This document shows positions 8,535 through 16,775 of a stretch of DNA of 64,000 nt, in pieces. The position numbers and the translations under genes are program-made. Every line of letters begins with the position of its first letter. Position 1 is the stretch's first letter. The stretch lies in assembly GCA_036741775.1 (NCBI GenBank), contig DAINRQ010000003.1:62001-126000 (forward strand). The letters are read 5' to 3'. This stretch comes from JAJKIV01 sp036741775 (GTDB taxonomy: Bacteria; Gemmatimonadota; Gemmatimonadetes; Gemmatimonadales; Gemmatimonadaceae). The notes beneath the pieces were generated by a model. The model was not told the DNA's origin. It made no database searches and saw nothing but the letters and a program-made list of their open reading frames with translations.

Positions 8535-10306
8535 TAGTTTCGCGCGTAGACGGTCCAGCCCTGCCACCACTTGGCGCCACCCGGTTCCGCCGCGCCGAGG
8601 TAAGGGGTGCCGGTGACCGCCGTGCCCGCCGCGGTAGCGAGCTTACCCGTGAAGGTGGTGAGACCGCCGGTCGCGCCTGGAGAGCCTGGTGGCGGCGTCC
8701 AGTCGAACGCAGCCGCGGTCGTACTACCATCCACCGCAGCGGGGAAGGCGGTGAACAAGGAGGCAAGCGTCGCGGTCGTGTTGTGCTCGATCGCGTTGCT
8801 CGCGAGATCGAACGCGTTCTGCGTGCTCGATCCGCCGCTCTGGAATGCCGCGTCCGACTGCGCGATGAAGACGTTCTTCACGGCGAGATCTGCCGTGGCA
8901 AGGTCCGGTGTCGCCGCGCTGCCGGCGCGCGCGAAGGTCTCCGTATCACGAAGGCTGATCGCGGCGCGCGGCCACCGTGCGACGATTCCGTTCACGTACC
9001 ACCCGCCGACACCGCGCCGCAGCATCATGCCGACGCCGCCGCTCGAGCCGGAAGAGGCGACGTCCCCCGTCCCGATCAGAGTGAAGTTCGCGACAACCGG
9101 CGTGGTGAGCGGCGTCGAGTTGCGGCCTAACGTGCACCCCGCACCCTCACACCCGTCGTTCTCGATGCCCTGCGGATCGCTCGCCGGTGCGCCCGCGCCG
9201 CTGCGAATGTCCCCCGCCGCGAACGAGCGCGTCTGCAACGCGATCACGTTCTGGAGGCGGCCGCGGAAACCCTCGGACATGTCGAAGTGATCGTCCCCCG
9301 CGTCATACGAGACCAGGTTGGACGCGCTCACGGTGCCGCCGAACCATTCGAACGAATCGTCGAGGCCGGCGAGCGCCTGCAGGTTCGAGAGCTTCGTGCC
9401 GCTTCCCACCGCCGCGAAGGTAAACGAATTCAGCTCGGCGTTCTGCGACGGGGCGAACCCGGCGAACTCCACCCGCACGTATCGCAGCTCTCCGCTGTCG
9501 TCCGTGTCCGTGGTGCCGCCATTGTATTTCACGCTGTAGTTGGTCCCGCTCACGGGCGGCTGGCGCGTGTCCGTGTTCGTGCCTTCGAGCTCGATATCCA
9601 CGCCCGTTCGGTTGATCGTGGCGTTCCCGACGATGATCAGTCCACCCCAATCACCCGACTTCCGCTGTCCCGCAGGCTGCGACGACGTGAATACGATGGG
9701 TTCCGCAGCCGACCCAACGGCATTGATCTTCGCGCCGCGAAGAATGAAGAGTGACGAGCCCAACGTGTTGAAGTCGCCAAGGACCTTCGTGCCGGCCTCG
9801 ATCGTCAGCGTCGCCCCATTGAGGACGTGAATGAATCCCTTGAGCAGGTACGTGTTGTTCTTCGTCCAGGTGGTGCTGGCGATGATGTCCTGCGCGACCT
9901 CGATCGTCTGGCCCTGCGGTTGAAACGTCTTGACGGTCACGGTCGTGGACGGGTCGCTCTGAGCGGTCCCGCGAACCGCAACGACCCGGTACTGGTAGTC
10001 GGTGTTGGCCTCGAGCCCCGCGTCCTCGAAGTTGACGGGACCGGGCGCTGCCGGTGCCTGTGCGGTCCCGGCGTCCGTGAATGACGTGCTCCCTGCGCCT
10101 TCCGCGCGCTGGATAATGAAGCTGTTGTCGCCCGGGCGACTATTGAACGTCACGCGCACGCTGGTCGGGCCAGTCGCGGTGGCCTGCACGCCAAGGACCT
10201 GCGGTGGCCTCCCGTTACCGGTGGGTTCATCGTCGTCGCACGCGGCGACCAACGCCGCGGAGAGGAGCAGCGAGCTCGCTGCAAGCCTGCGCACGTGTAC
10301 GCGCAT
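8534..10306 (-). CDS. Surface lipoprotein: fibronectin type III domain plus beta-helix-like region
   Basis: 590-residue predicted outer-membrane or surface lipoprotein. It has a signal with lipobox LVAAC followed by acidic DDDE (residues 22-26). An FN3-like domain covers about 38-128 (sheet pattern ending TDYQYRVVAV). The rest (about 140-590) is a repeat-rich Gly/Asn/Thr domain with motifs such as LTIEAGTKVLGDF, SGDWGGLIIVGNA and DSFEWFGGTV, as in right-handed beta-helix proteins encoded beside TonB receptors in Bacteroidota and relatives. AGGAG lies 5 nt before the ATG. A Pho box and a 13-bp hairpin lie upstream. Substrate unknown; a partner of the TonB receptor is the natural inference. Confidence 0.8.
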   Translation of the reverse strand: MRVHVRRLAASSLLLSAALVAACDDDEPTGNGRPPQVLGVQATATGPTSVRVTFNSRPGDNSFIIQRAEGAGSTSFTDAGTAQAPAAPGPVNFEDAGLEANTDYQYRVVAVRGTAQSDPSTTVTVKTFQPQGQTIEVAQDIIASTTWTKNNTYLLKGFIHVLNGATLTIEAGTKVLGDFNTLGSSLFILRGAKINAVGSAAEPIVFTSSQPAGQRKSGDWGGLIIVGNATINRTGVDIELEGTNTDTRQPPVSGTNYSVKYNGGTTDTDDSGELRYVRVEFAGFAPSQNAELNSFTFAAVGSGTKLSNLQALAGLDDSFEWFGGTVSASNLVSYDAGDDHFDMSEGFRGRLQNVIALQTRSFAAGDIRSGAGAPASDPQGIENDGCEGAGCTLGRNSTPLTTPVVANFTLIGTGDVASSGSSGGVGMMLRRGVGGWYVNGIVARWPRAAISLRDTETFARAGSAATPDLATADLAVKNVFIAQSDAAFQSGGSSTQNAFDLASNAIEHNTTATLASLFTAFPAAVDGSTTAAAFDWTPPPGSPGATGGLTTFTGKLATAAGTAVTGTPYLGAAEPGGAKWWQGWTVYARN

Positions 10307-10362
10307 CAGTCTCCTGTATCTCGTCTGGTTATCGTCGGGCGGCGGTTACCGCACCTGTGAGA

Positions 10363-10394
10363 ACGGGTGCCGAGCTGAGTTGCTCGGCACCCGT
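10363..10394 (-). promoter_or_regulatory. Perfect 13-bp stem-loop in the 5' leader of the beta-helix lipoprotein gene
   Basis: ACGGGTGCCGAGC (10363-10375) is perfectly complementary to 10382-10394 around a 6-nt loop. No T-tract follows on the minus strand, so it is a poor intrinsic terminator. It lies between the Pho box and the start codon of the downstream gene, so it would sit in that mRNA's leader. It could also end transcripts from the TonB receptor gene. Confidence 0.65.
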
Positions 10395-10422
10395 CAAAGG
10401 AAATGCTGGTGTGTGCTCGCTT

Positions 10423-10451
10423 CGTCTCGGCGCGGTCACGGCCGTGTCACA
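10423..10451 (-). promoter_or_regulatory. Pho box before the beta-helix lipoprotein gene
   Basis: Plus-strand units CGTCTCG (10423), GGTCACG (10434) and TGTCACA (10445) are spaced by exactly 11 bp. The site lies in the gap after the TonB receptor stop and about 120 nt before the lipoprotein ATG. It has the same geometry as the other three boxes in this island. Confidence 0.65.
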
Positions 10452-10470
10452 ACGCCCTCGGCGACAGACG

Positions 10471-13293
10471 TCAGGGACGCCAGACGAGCCCGGTCTGGAA
10501 GACGCGCCCGGTCTTCCAGTACTCGCGCGTCACATCACCCTGCGCCATCTCGTGCGGCGCATCGAGCACGTTGCGCGCGTCGAAGCGTCCGGAGAGCGAG
10601 CCGAAGATCGGGAACCGGAGCGAGAAGTCCAGTTGATTGCGCGGCCGCATGACGACATCGGGCAGCGGCGCATCCCCTGCGGCGTCGATGCGCTCGCCGA
10701 CGCGATTGAAGAGCAGGGTAGCGCTCGTCGCCCCGCTCGCCGTGCTGTAGACGGCCCCGGCGTTCACGACGTACGGTGCCTGGCCGACCATCCGCCGCTC
10801 GCGGTTCGTCGCGGCCGCCTGCTGATCTCCCAGATCGATTTTCGAGCGCATGAACGTCGCGTTCGAGAAGACCGAGACGCCGCGAAGTCTGTCGCTCAGG
10901 AAACCAAGCCCTTTGCGAAGTTCCATCTCGACGCCGTAGTTCGTCGCCGCGTCGGCGTTCACGAACCCGATGAACCGCGACGACGCTCCGGCTGCGCGGT
11001 ACACACGCTCGACTGGCGCGTCGAACCGCTTCGCGAACACGCCGACGCTGACGACCTCGGTCACGTCCGGGTACCATTCCCAGCGGATGTCGGCGTTCTG
11101 AATGCGCGTCCGCTCGAGCTGCGCGTTGCCTTCCAGGTCATCGCCATTCAGGACGTCGCGGCTCTTCACGGGGGCGAGCTCGCGATACTCGGGGCGCGCG
11201 AGCGTTCCGGTGTACGAGGCGCGCAACTGCTGCGACTCCGTCAACTTCACGTTCACCGCCGCCGCCGGCAGCACATCGGTCCAGAGCTTGTCGGCCTCGG
11301 CGGGCACACCGAGTGTGGACTGCGCCGCCACCGTGAGCGCATCGCGCTCGTAGCGCGCGCCGGCGATCACGCGAACGCGGTCACTCAGCTGCAACTCGCC
11401 CATGGCGTACCCCGCCGTTAGGCGGTCGTCGGCGGAGTACACGCCGCCCTGGCCAAGTGGGAAGATGTCGAAGACTGTCGCGTTGGCCTGACCGAATCGT
11501 CCGTCGAAGATCTGCTCCGGTCGGAGCTCACGCGTGTTCGTCGAGGCTCCCGGTCCAGCGATGGCATATGCGCGGGTGCCCGCGTCACGCGCCGTGGTGC
11601 GATACAGCCCCCCGACCTTGAGCGAATGCTGGCGACCGAACCCACCGAACATCAGCTGGTAGCTCACTCGTGCTTCGGCACCGGTCTCATCCAGTGCCGC
11701 GAACGTACGCACGGCACCCGCGTTCCCGGTGTTCAACCACCGCAGTACGGCGGGGCCGTCATCGTCGTCCTGCTCTACCACGTACACGAACTCGCTTCGG
11801 TCCGGCTCGTCGCGCGTCACTGCCGACACGTTCGCGCTCCAATCGATCCGATGCCGCTCGCCAACCTGATGCTCGGCGGCGAGCTGGTTCGATCGCACCG
11901 AGCGTTCTACGTACTGCATCCGGTCGATGCGCGCGTTGATCCCCTCGTTCTCGAAGCTGCCCGTCTCGCTCCGCGCGAGATCGTCGGCCGTGCGGGTGTA
12001 TGTGTTGTTGAACATGACGCGCGTGTGCGCACCGAGCAGCGTGCTGAAGTTGGCGACGCCGCCCCAGAGCACGCTCGCGATCCCGGACTCACCGTCGAAT
12101 CGGTCCGTCTCGATCGTGGATCCCGGGGTCGTCCCGCGATTCGCGAGCGCCCGGCGTTCCGAGACTCTCACGTCAGTGGATGCCGAGTACGTGCCCGACA
12201 GCAAGTATCCGATGCGCTGTCCGAGCACCGGATCGTTCCCACCCACCGAGATCGACGTCGACGAGTTCGGCCCCGCCGCCCTTCGATCGGGCGTCCACGC
12301 ATTTCGGAAGCTCGAGACGAGCAGGTTCTTGTCGCCCTGGTTCAGGTTGATGGTCTGAAAGTTTCCGACCTGGTCGAAGAGCGCGGGGAGATCGCGGTTG
12401 TTCCCCACGTACGCGATCCGCTCACCACCCGCACGCGGCGCCGCGAGCACACGATCGCCGAACGATGCGCCATTCACGCCAAGCGTCAGCGAGTACACGG
12501 TCTGGCGTCGCGCCGGGAATTCACGCGTCCGGATGTCTACCTGCGCACCGCCGAAATCGCCGGATTGATCCGGCGTGAACGTCTTCGACGTCGTGATCGT
12601 CTGCAGGAGACCCGACGGGAAGAGGTCGAGCGGTACCACCCGCTTCTCGGGGTCGGGGCTCGGCATGCGCGTTCCGTTCAACTGCGTCGTCGTGTACCGC
12701 TCACCGAGACCGCGCACGAACACTGTGCCGCCGTCCTGTACTGTCACGCCGCTCACGCGCTGTACGGCCTGCGCCGCGTCGCTGTCGGGACTTCGCGAGA
12801 TCTGCTCCGATGTGACGGCGTTGACGATCCCAGTGGCGGTGCGCTGCTGATCGAGCGCCTCGCTCACCGTCCCGCGCTCCGCCGCTGCCGTCACCTGCAT
12901 GGTTTGAAGCTGCACGGTGGCCGGCTGCATGGTGATGTTCTGCTCGAGCGTCTGCCCGGCGTCGAGGAGAATGCCGGTAACGGTCTTGGGCGTGTAACCG
13001 AGCCGCCGCACCTGAACCGTGATGGTACCGGCCGGAATGTCGGCCACGGAGTAGCGCCCTTCGACGCCAGACATCGCGCCTAACGTCGTACCGACGATCT
13101 GCACCCCGGCGTCGGTAAGCCCCTGGCCGGTCGTCGCATCGATGACGCGTCCGACGATCCGGCCAACTGGCGGGCCGTCGGCTGCGGGTTCCTGGGCCCT
13201 GCTCGGTGTCGCGCTCGCGACGAAACCAACGAGGACCATATGAACGAAACGAACCCGCAATGCGAGCCCGCGAAGCCGACCATGTTTGCGCAT
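10471..13293 (-). CDS. TonB-dependent receptor with carboxypeptidase-regulatory N-domain
   Basis: 940-residue outer-membrane receptor. The signal peptide (MRKHGRLRGLALRVRF onward) is cleaved near PSRA-QEP. A carboxypeptidase-regulatory-like domain follows (GRIVGRVIDATTGQGL, about 45-130), then a plug (DAAQAVQRVSGVTVQDGG, RGLGERYTTTQLNG), then a 22-strand-type barrel to the end. The ATG at 13293 was chosen because the signal peptide starts there. Further upstream the frame only continues through phoR read in another frame. The gene directly follows phoR and carries a Pho box, so it probably imports a phosphorus compound (phosphate ester, nucleotide or metal-phosphate chelate). The actual ligand is not visible. 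Confidence 0.92.
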   Translation of the reverse strand: MRKHGRLRGLALRVRFVHMVLVGFVASATPSRAQEPAADGPPVGRIVGRVIDATTGQGLTDAGVQIVGTTLGAMSGVEGRYSVADIPAGTITVQVRRLGYTPKTVTGILLDAGQTLEQNITMQPATVQLQTMQVTAAAERGTVSEALDQQRTATGIVNAVTSEQISRSPDSDAAQAVQRVSGVTVQDGGTVFVRGLGERYTTTQLNGTRMPSPDPEKRVVPLDLFPSGLLQTITTSKTFTPDQSGDFGGAQVDIRTREFPARRQTVYSLTLGVNGASFGDRVLAAPRAGGERIAYVGNNRDLPALFDQVGNFQTINLNQGDKNLLVSSFRNAWTPDRRAAGPNSSTSISVGGNDPVLGQRIGYLLSGTYSASTDVRVSERRALANRGTTPGSTIETDRFDGESGIASVLWGGVANFSTLLGAHTRVMFNNTYTRTADDLARSETGSFENEGINARIDRMQYVERSVRSNQLAAEHQVGERHRIDWSANVSAVTRDEPDRSEFVYVVEQDDDDGPAVLRWLNTGNAGAVRTFAALDETGAEARVSYQLMFGGFGRQHSLKVGGLYRTTARDAGTRAYAIAGPGASTNTRELRPEQIFDGRFGQANATVFDIFPLGQGGVYSADDRLTAGYAMGELQLSDRVRVIAGARYERDALTVAAQSTLGVPAEADKLWTDVLPAAAVNVKLTESQQLRASYTGTLARPEYRELAPVKSRDVLNGDDLEGNAQLERTRIQNADIRWEWYPDVTEVVSVGVFAKRFDAPVERVYRAAGASSRFIGFVNADAATNYGVEMELRKGLGFLSDRLRGVSVFSNATFMRSKIDLGDQQAAATNRERRMVGQAPYVVNAGAVYSTASGATSATLLFNRVGERIDAAGDAPLPDVVMRPRNQLDFSLRFPIFGSLSGRFDARNVLDAPHEMAQGDVTREYWKTGRVFQTGLVWRP

Positions 13294-13373
13294 GTCGCCT
13301 GGTAGGATGGGGTGGTGTCGGACCACTCGATCATCACGGTCGCGTTGTAACTGCGTCAGCGGCGTTTCGAAAC

Positions 13374-13402
13374 GCACACGGACGCGCAACGAACGTGTCA
13401 CG
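13374..13402 (-). promoter_or_regulatory. Pho box before the TonB receptor, overlapping the phoR stop
   Basis: Plus-strand units GCACACG (13374), CGCAACG (13385) and TGTCACG (13396) lie at 11-bp steps. The block overlaps the last codons of phoR by 5 nt and stands about 80-110 nt before the receptor ATG, matching the distance seen for the porin. Confidence 0.65.
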
Positions 13403-15116
13403 ACGTAACGACGTCGTCCCGGCCAGGAAACTCCGCCCAGATGGTCGTTCCACGTCCCACCGTGCTCTCGGCGCGAACGCGGCCACCGTGTGCCTCGACG
13501 AGGTGTTTCACGATGGCGAGCCCGAGCCCTGTGCCACCCTCTGAGCGGGAGCGGCCAGCGTCGACCCGATAGAAGCGCTCGAAGATGCGCGGCAGGTGCT
13601 CCGGCGAAATCCCGATCCCGGTGTCCGTCACCCCGACGGCCACGCCGTCTGCGACGCGCCGCGTGAACACTGAGACGAATCCCTCGGCCGTGTGGCGCAC
13701 CGCGTTGTCCACGAGGTTCGTCAGCACCTGCCGCAGTGCCGTCGGGTCGGCCCACACCGTTGTCGCGTCGGCGGCGATCTCCTGACGGAGCTCGATCGGC
13801 TTCCCGCCTCGCAGCTGTTCCGCGGCGGCCAGCGCTTCAGTCGCCACGGCGCTCACGTCGACGCCCGCGGGCTTCGGCGTCCACCCTCCCGACTCGATTC
13901 GGGAAAGGTCGAGCAGGTCGTCCACGAGACGCTGCATTCGCTGCGCACTCGCGAGCACCGTCGCGGCGAAATGCCGACGCTGTTCGGCGGGCAGCGAATC
14001 ATCGAGCAACGTCTCCGCAAACCCGCCGATGACCGTGAGCGGCGTCCTGAGCTCGTGCGAGACGTTCGCTACGAAGTCTCGTCGCACCGCCTCGAGGCGC
14101 CGCACGGGCGTCAGGTCGAACAACGCGACCACCGCGCCACCTTCGGGAAGCGGACGGGCCGTCAGTGACAGTTCGCGTCCGCCAAGCTGTACTTCACGCG
14201 CGTCGACGACTTGGCCGGCGAGCGCGAAACCGACGGCTTCCCGGACACTGCGTTCTCGCGGGAGGTTCGTGGTAGGGAACGGAACCGCGTCCTTCAGCCC
14301 GAGCAGGTGCCGAGCGCGCTCGTTCACCTTGACGACCTGTTGCCGCGCGTCGATCGCGATGACGCCCTCGTTGAGTGATTCCGTGACTGCAACGAGTCGC
14401 CCTTCTTCCGCCTCGAGCGCCGCCATTCGACTCGTCAGCTGCTCGGCCAGCCGATTCACCGCGCTCGCGAGCTCGCCCACTTCGCCAGGCGCCGCGAGCG
14501 ACGGCCGTCGCGTGAGTTCCCCCGCCGCCAGTGCCCGCGTCACGTCCCGAAGCTCGACCACCGGGCGCGCGACCGATCGGGAGAACAGCCACGCCAGAAC
14601 GCACGCGAGCGCCAGCGCAAGCATCGCAGCAATGAGGACGTCGGCGCGCGCCCGAGAGAACAACGCCTGGATGGCGGCCCCACTCACGGACACCCGCGCG
14701 TATCCGCTGCCCGCGCGCACTGCCGCATACAACTCCTCATCGCCGGCTGAGGGGCTCACCCGGCGAACGATCCCGTGACCGCTACGGAGGGCATCCTGGA
14801 CCTCCGGTCGCGTTAGGTGATTCTCGAGCCCCTCGAGGGCTGGCGAGTCGAACTCCGAGTCGCCGACCACGCGACCCGAGGAATCAATGAGTGTCACACG
14901 GTGTCCGAGAGCGCCTCCGGCGGCGTTCGCGAAAGAATCGATCGCCAGGCCCGAGTGCCACTGCGCGGCGACGAGCCGCGCTTCGCGCACCAACTGGTCC
15001 GAGATCTCGTCGTAGAACCGGCGACGCAGCCGCCCGTCGAGGATGGCGACAACGAGCGTGACGAGCACGCCCACGATCAGCAGCGATCCGATGAGGAGCC
15101 GCTGCGTCAGCCTCAC
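13398..15116 (-). CDS. phoR: Phosphate regulon sensor histidine kinase PhoR
   Basis: 572-residue membrane kinase that phosphorylates PhoB under phosphate limitation. Order of parts: membrane span about 7-29, extracytoplasmic region 30-160 (PhoR-type, longer than the E. coli version), second span about 163-182, HAMP, a PAS domain (ESLNEGVIAIDARQQVVKVN), HisKA with SHELRTP (phospho-acceptor His near 353), then HATPase_c with an N-box, DTGIGIS and GGTGLGLAIVK. It follows phoB with a 48-nt gap. Identification as PhoR rests on the PAS-HAMP layout and on pst, phoU and phoB being next to it. Confidence 0.93.
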   Translation of the reverse strand: MRLTQRLLIGSLLIVGVLVTLVVAILDGRLRRRFYDEISDQLVREARLVAAQWHSGLAIDSFANAAGGALGHRVTLIDSSGRVVGDSEFDSPALEGLENHLTRPEVQDALRSGHGIVRRVSPSAGDEELYAAVRAGSGYARVSVSGAAIQALFSRARADVLIAAMLALALACVLAWLFSRSVARPVVELRDVTRALAAGELTRRPSLAAPGEVGELASAVNRLAEQLTSRMAALEAEEGRLVAVTESLNEGVIAIDARQQVVKVNERARHLLGLKDAVPFPTTNLPRERSVREAVGFALAGQVVDAREVQLGGRELSLTARPLPEGGAVVALFDLTPVRRLEAVRRDFVANVSHELRTPLTVIGGFAETLLDDSLPAEQRRHFAATVLASAQRMQRLVDDLLDLSRIESGGWTPKPAGVDVSAVATEALAAAEQLRGGKPIELRQEIAADATTVWADPTALRQVLTNLVDNAVRHTAEGFVSVFTRRVADGVAVGVTDTGIGISPEHLPRIFERFYRVDAGRSRSEGGTGLGLAIVKHLVEAHGGRVRAESTVGRGTTIWAEFPGRDDVVTS

Positions 15117-15164
15117 GGCGCAGTGCTCACGCGGGGCAGGGCCATACCCCCACCGCGACGGCAG

Positions 15165-15890
15165 TCACGCGCTGCGCGACTGTCCTGGCGCGCGGAGGCG
15201 ATACCCGAACCCGCGAACGGTCTCGATCAGGTCGCCCGCGGCGCCGAGCTTCGTGCGGAGTCGCTGGACGTGCATGTCGACCGTGCGAGTCTGAATGTCG
15301 GGCGCCGCTTCCCATACGGTCTCGAGCAGATGGCCGCGCGCCTGAACCCGGCCGCGACGCTCGGCGAGCGTGACCAGGAGGCGGTATTCCGTGGGCGTAA
15401 GCTCCACGTACACCCCGTCCACGGCGACATGGTGGGCCGCGCGATCGATCTGCAGGGGCCCAATCCGCAACACGTCCGCCTCCGCCTGCGGTGATTGCGC
15501 CACCCGGCGAAGGATCGCGCCGACGCGTAATACGAGCTCCTGCGGGCTGAACGGCTTCGTGAGATAGTCGTCGGCGCCCAGGGAGAGGCCGCGGATGCGG
15601 TCCTGCTCCTCCTTCCGCGCGGTCAGCATGAGGACCGCGACATCGCGAGTGGCGTCCTCGGCTCGGAGCTGCTCGAGCACCTCGTACCCGGACATCGCCG
15701 GGAGCATGAGGTCGAGCACGATGAGTGCGGGATGCTCCTGGCGCGTCTGCGCCAGAGCGTCGACCCCGTTGGCGACAGTCGACACGCGATAGCCGGCTCT
15801 CACCAGATGGAACGACACGAGCGCGGCGATGTCCGGCTCGTCTTCCACGACGAGCAGACGCTCCCCATTCCCGACGACTGGCGTCGTCAC
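15165..15890 (-). CDS. phoB: Phosphate regulon response regulator PhoB
   Basis: OmpR-family response regulator of 241 residues. The receiver domain shows the acidic pair (VVEDEPD), phospho-acceptor Asp (LIVLDLMLPAMSGYE), Thr (MLTARK) and Lys (LTKPF). The C-terminal winged helix (about 140-235) has LTPTEYRLLVTLAERRG and the wing RTVDMHVQRLRTKLG. It presumably binds the 11-bp-spaced boxes in this island. Its ATG overlaps the udk stop as ATGA, so phoB is read from the udk promoter. Confidence 0.94.
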   Translation of the reverse strand: MTTPVVGNGERLLVVEDEPDIAALVSFHLVRAGYRVSTVANGVDALAQTRQEHPALIVLDLMLPAMSGYEVLEQLRAEDATRDVAVLMLTARKEEQDRIRGLSLGADDYLTKPFSPQELVLRVGAILRRVAQSPQAEADVLRIGPLQIDRAAHHVAVDGVYVELTPTEYRLLVTLAERRGRVQARGHLLETVWEAAPDIQTRTVDMHVQRLRTKLGAAGDLIETVRGFGYRLRAPGQSRSA

Positions 15891-16675
15891 GGGTGGCGGG
15901 CCCGCAACCGGTGCTGGATCTTCGCGACGATCATCTCGATGGCCACGGCGTTATGCCCCCCGCGCGGCACGATCACGTCCGCGTAGCGTTTGCTCGGTTC
16001 GACGAACTGCAGATGCATCGGGTGGACGGTCTCGAGGTATTGCGCGATCACTTCGTCCAGCGCGCGGCCACGCTTGTTGACGTCGCGCCGCAGGCGCCGG
16101 ATCAGACGGATGTCGGCATCGGCATCGACGAACACTTTCACGTCGCACAGCGCACGCACCCGTTCGTCTACGAAGAGGAGGATGCCATCGACCACGAGCA
16201 CGTCAGCCGGCTCCACCCGTTGCGTTCGCGCACTCCGCGTATGGGTCACGAAGTCGTACACTGGTTTGTTCACGGCGCGCCCTACGCAGAGCTCGCTGAC
16301 ATGCTCGACCAGCAGCTCTGTATCGAACGCGTCCGGATGATCCCAATTCACGCGCTTCCGCTCCTCCATCGGGAGGTGAGCGTGATTGCGGTAGTACGCA
16401 TCCATGTCGAGGAACGCGACCGACGACCGCGAGAGCGCCTCCGCCACTCGGCGGGCGACCGTCGATTTCCCGGATCCCGAGCCGCCGGCAATGCCGATCA
16501 CGAGCGGTTTGGCACCGTCGCCATTGTCGCGGTCGGCGCTGGCACTCGCCTGTAACGTGTGCGTCCCCGTATCGGAAAGAGAAGCGGGGACAGCGTCACG
16601 GTTCTGTATCGGCTGAGCGCCGCCCGGTACTGCGGCGCCGGTATCCGAAGTCGAGGGGGCGGAGTCGCTCGCCAT
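15887..16675 (-). CDS. udk: Uridine kinase
   Basis: P-loop kinase that phosphorylates uridine or cytidine. The first 55 residues are Ser/Ala/Asp-rich and look disordered. The kinase core then starts with PLVIGIAGGSGSGKST (Walker A), followed by FLDMDAYYRNH, the WDHPDAFD substrate segment, YDF, a Walker-B-like VLVVDGILLF and the RLIRRLRRDVNKRGR lid. Overlap with phoB (ATGA) makes it the first gene of the phoBR unit. This is an unusual pairing that links nucleoside salvage to the phosphate response. A later start near the kinase core cannot be excluded. Confidence 0.88.
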   Translation of the reverse strand: MASDSAPSTSDTGAAVPGGAQPIQNRDAVPASLSDTGTHTLQASASADRDNGDGAKPLVIGIAGGSGSGKSTVARRVAEALSRSSVAFLDMDAYYRNHAHLPMEERKRVNWDHPDAFDTELLVEHVSELCVGRAVNKPVYDFVTHTRSARTQRVEPADVLVVDGILLFVDERVRALCDVKVFVDADADIRLIRRLRRDVNKRGRALDEVIAQYLETVHPMHLQFVEPSKRYADVIVPRGGHNAVAIEMIVAKIQHRLRARHP

Positions 16676-16775
16676 CGACCCAAGCTTGCCGGACGTACCG
16701 GGTTCGTCAATCGTCGCGGCATTCCCCGCGGGCGCATTGATTCAATCGAGCCGGGCGGTGGAGTAGCTTTCCGCC

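Noticed and set aside
10471..13755. 1094-residue version of the TonB receptor
   Set aside because: The first 154 residues are antisense-like sequence from phoR; a clean signal peptide begins at 13293.
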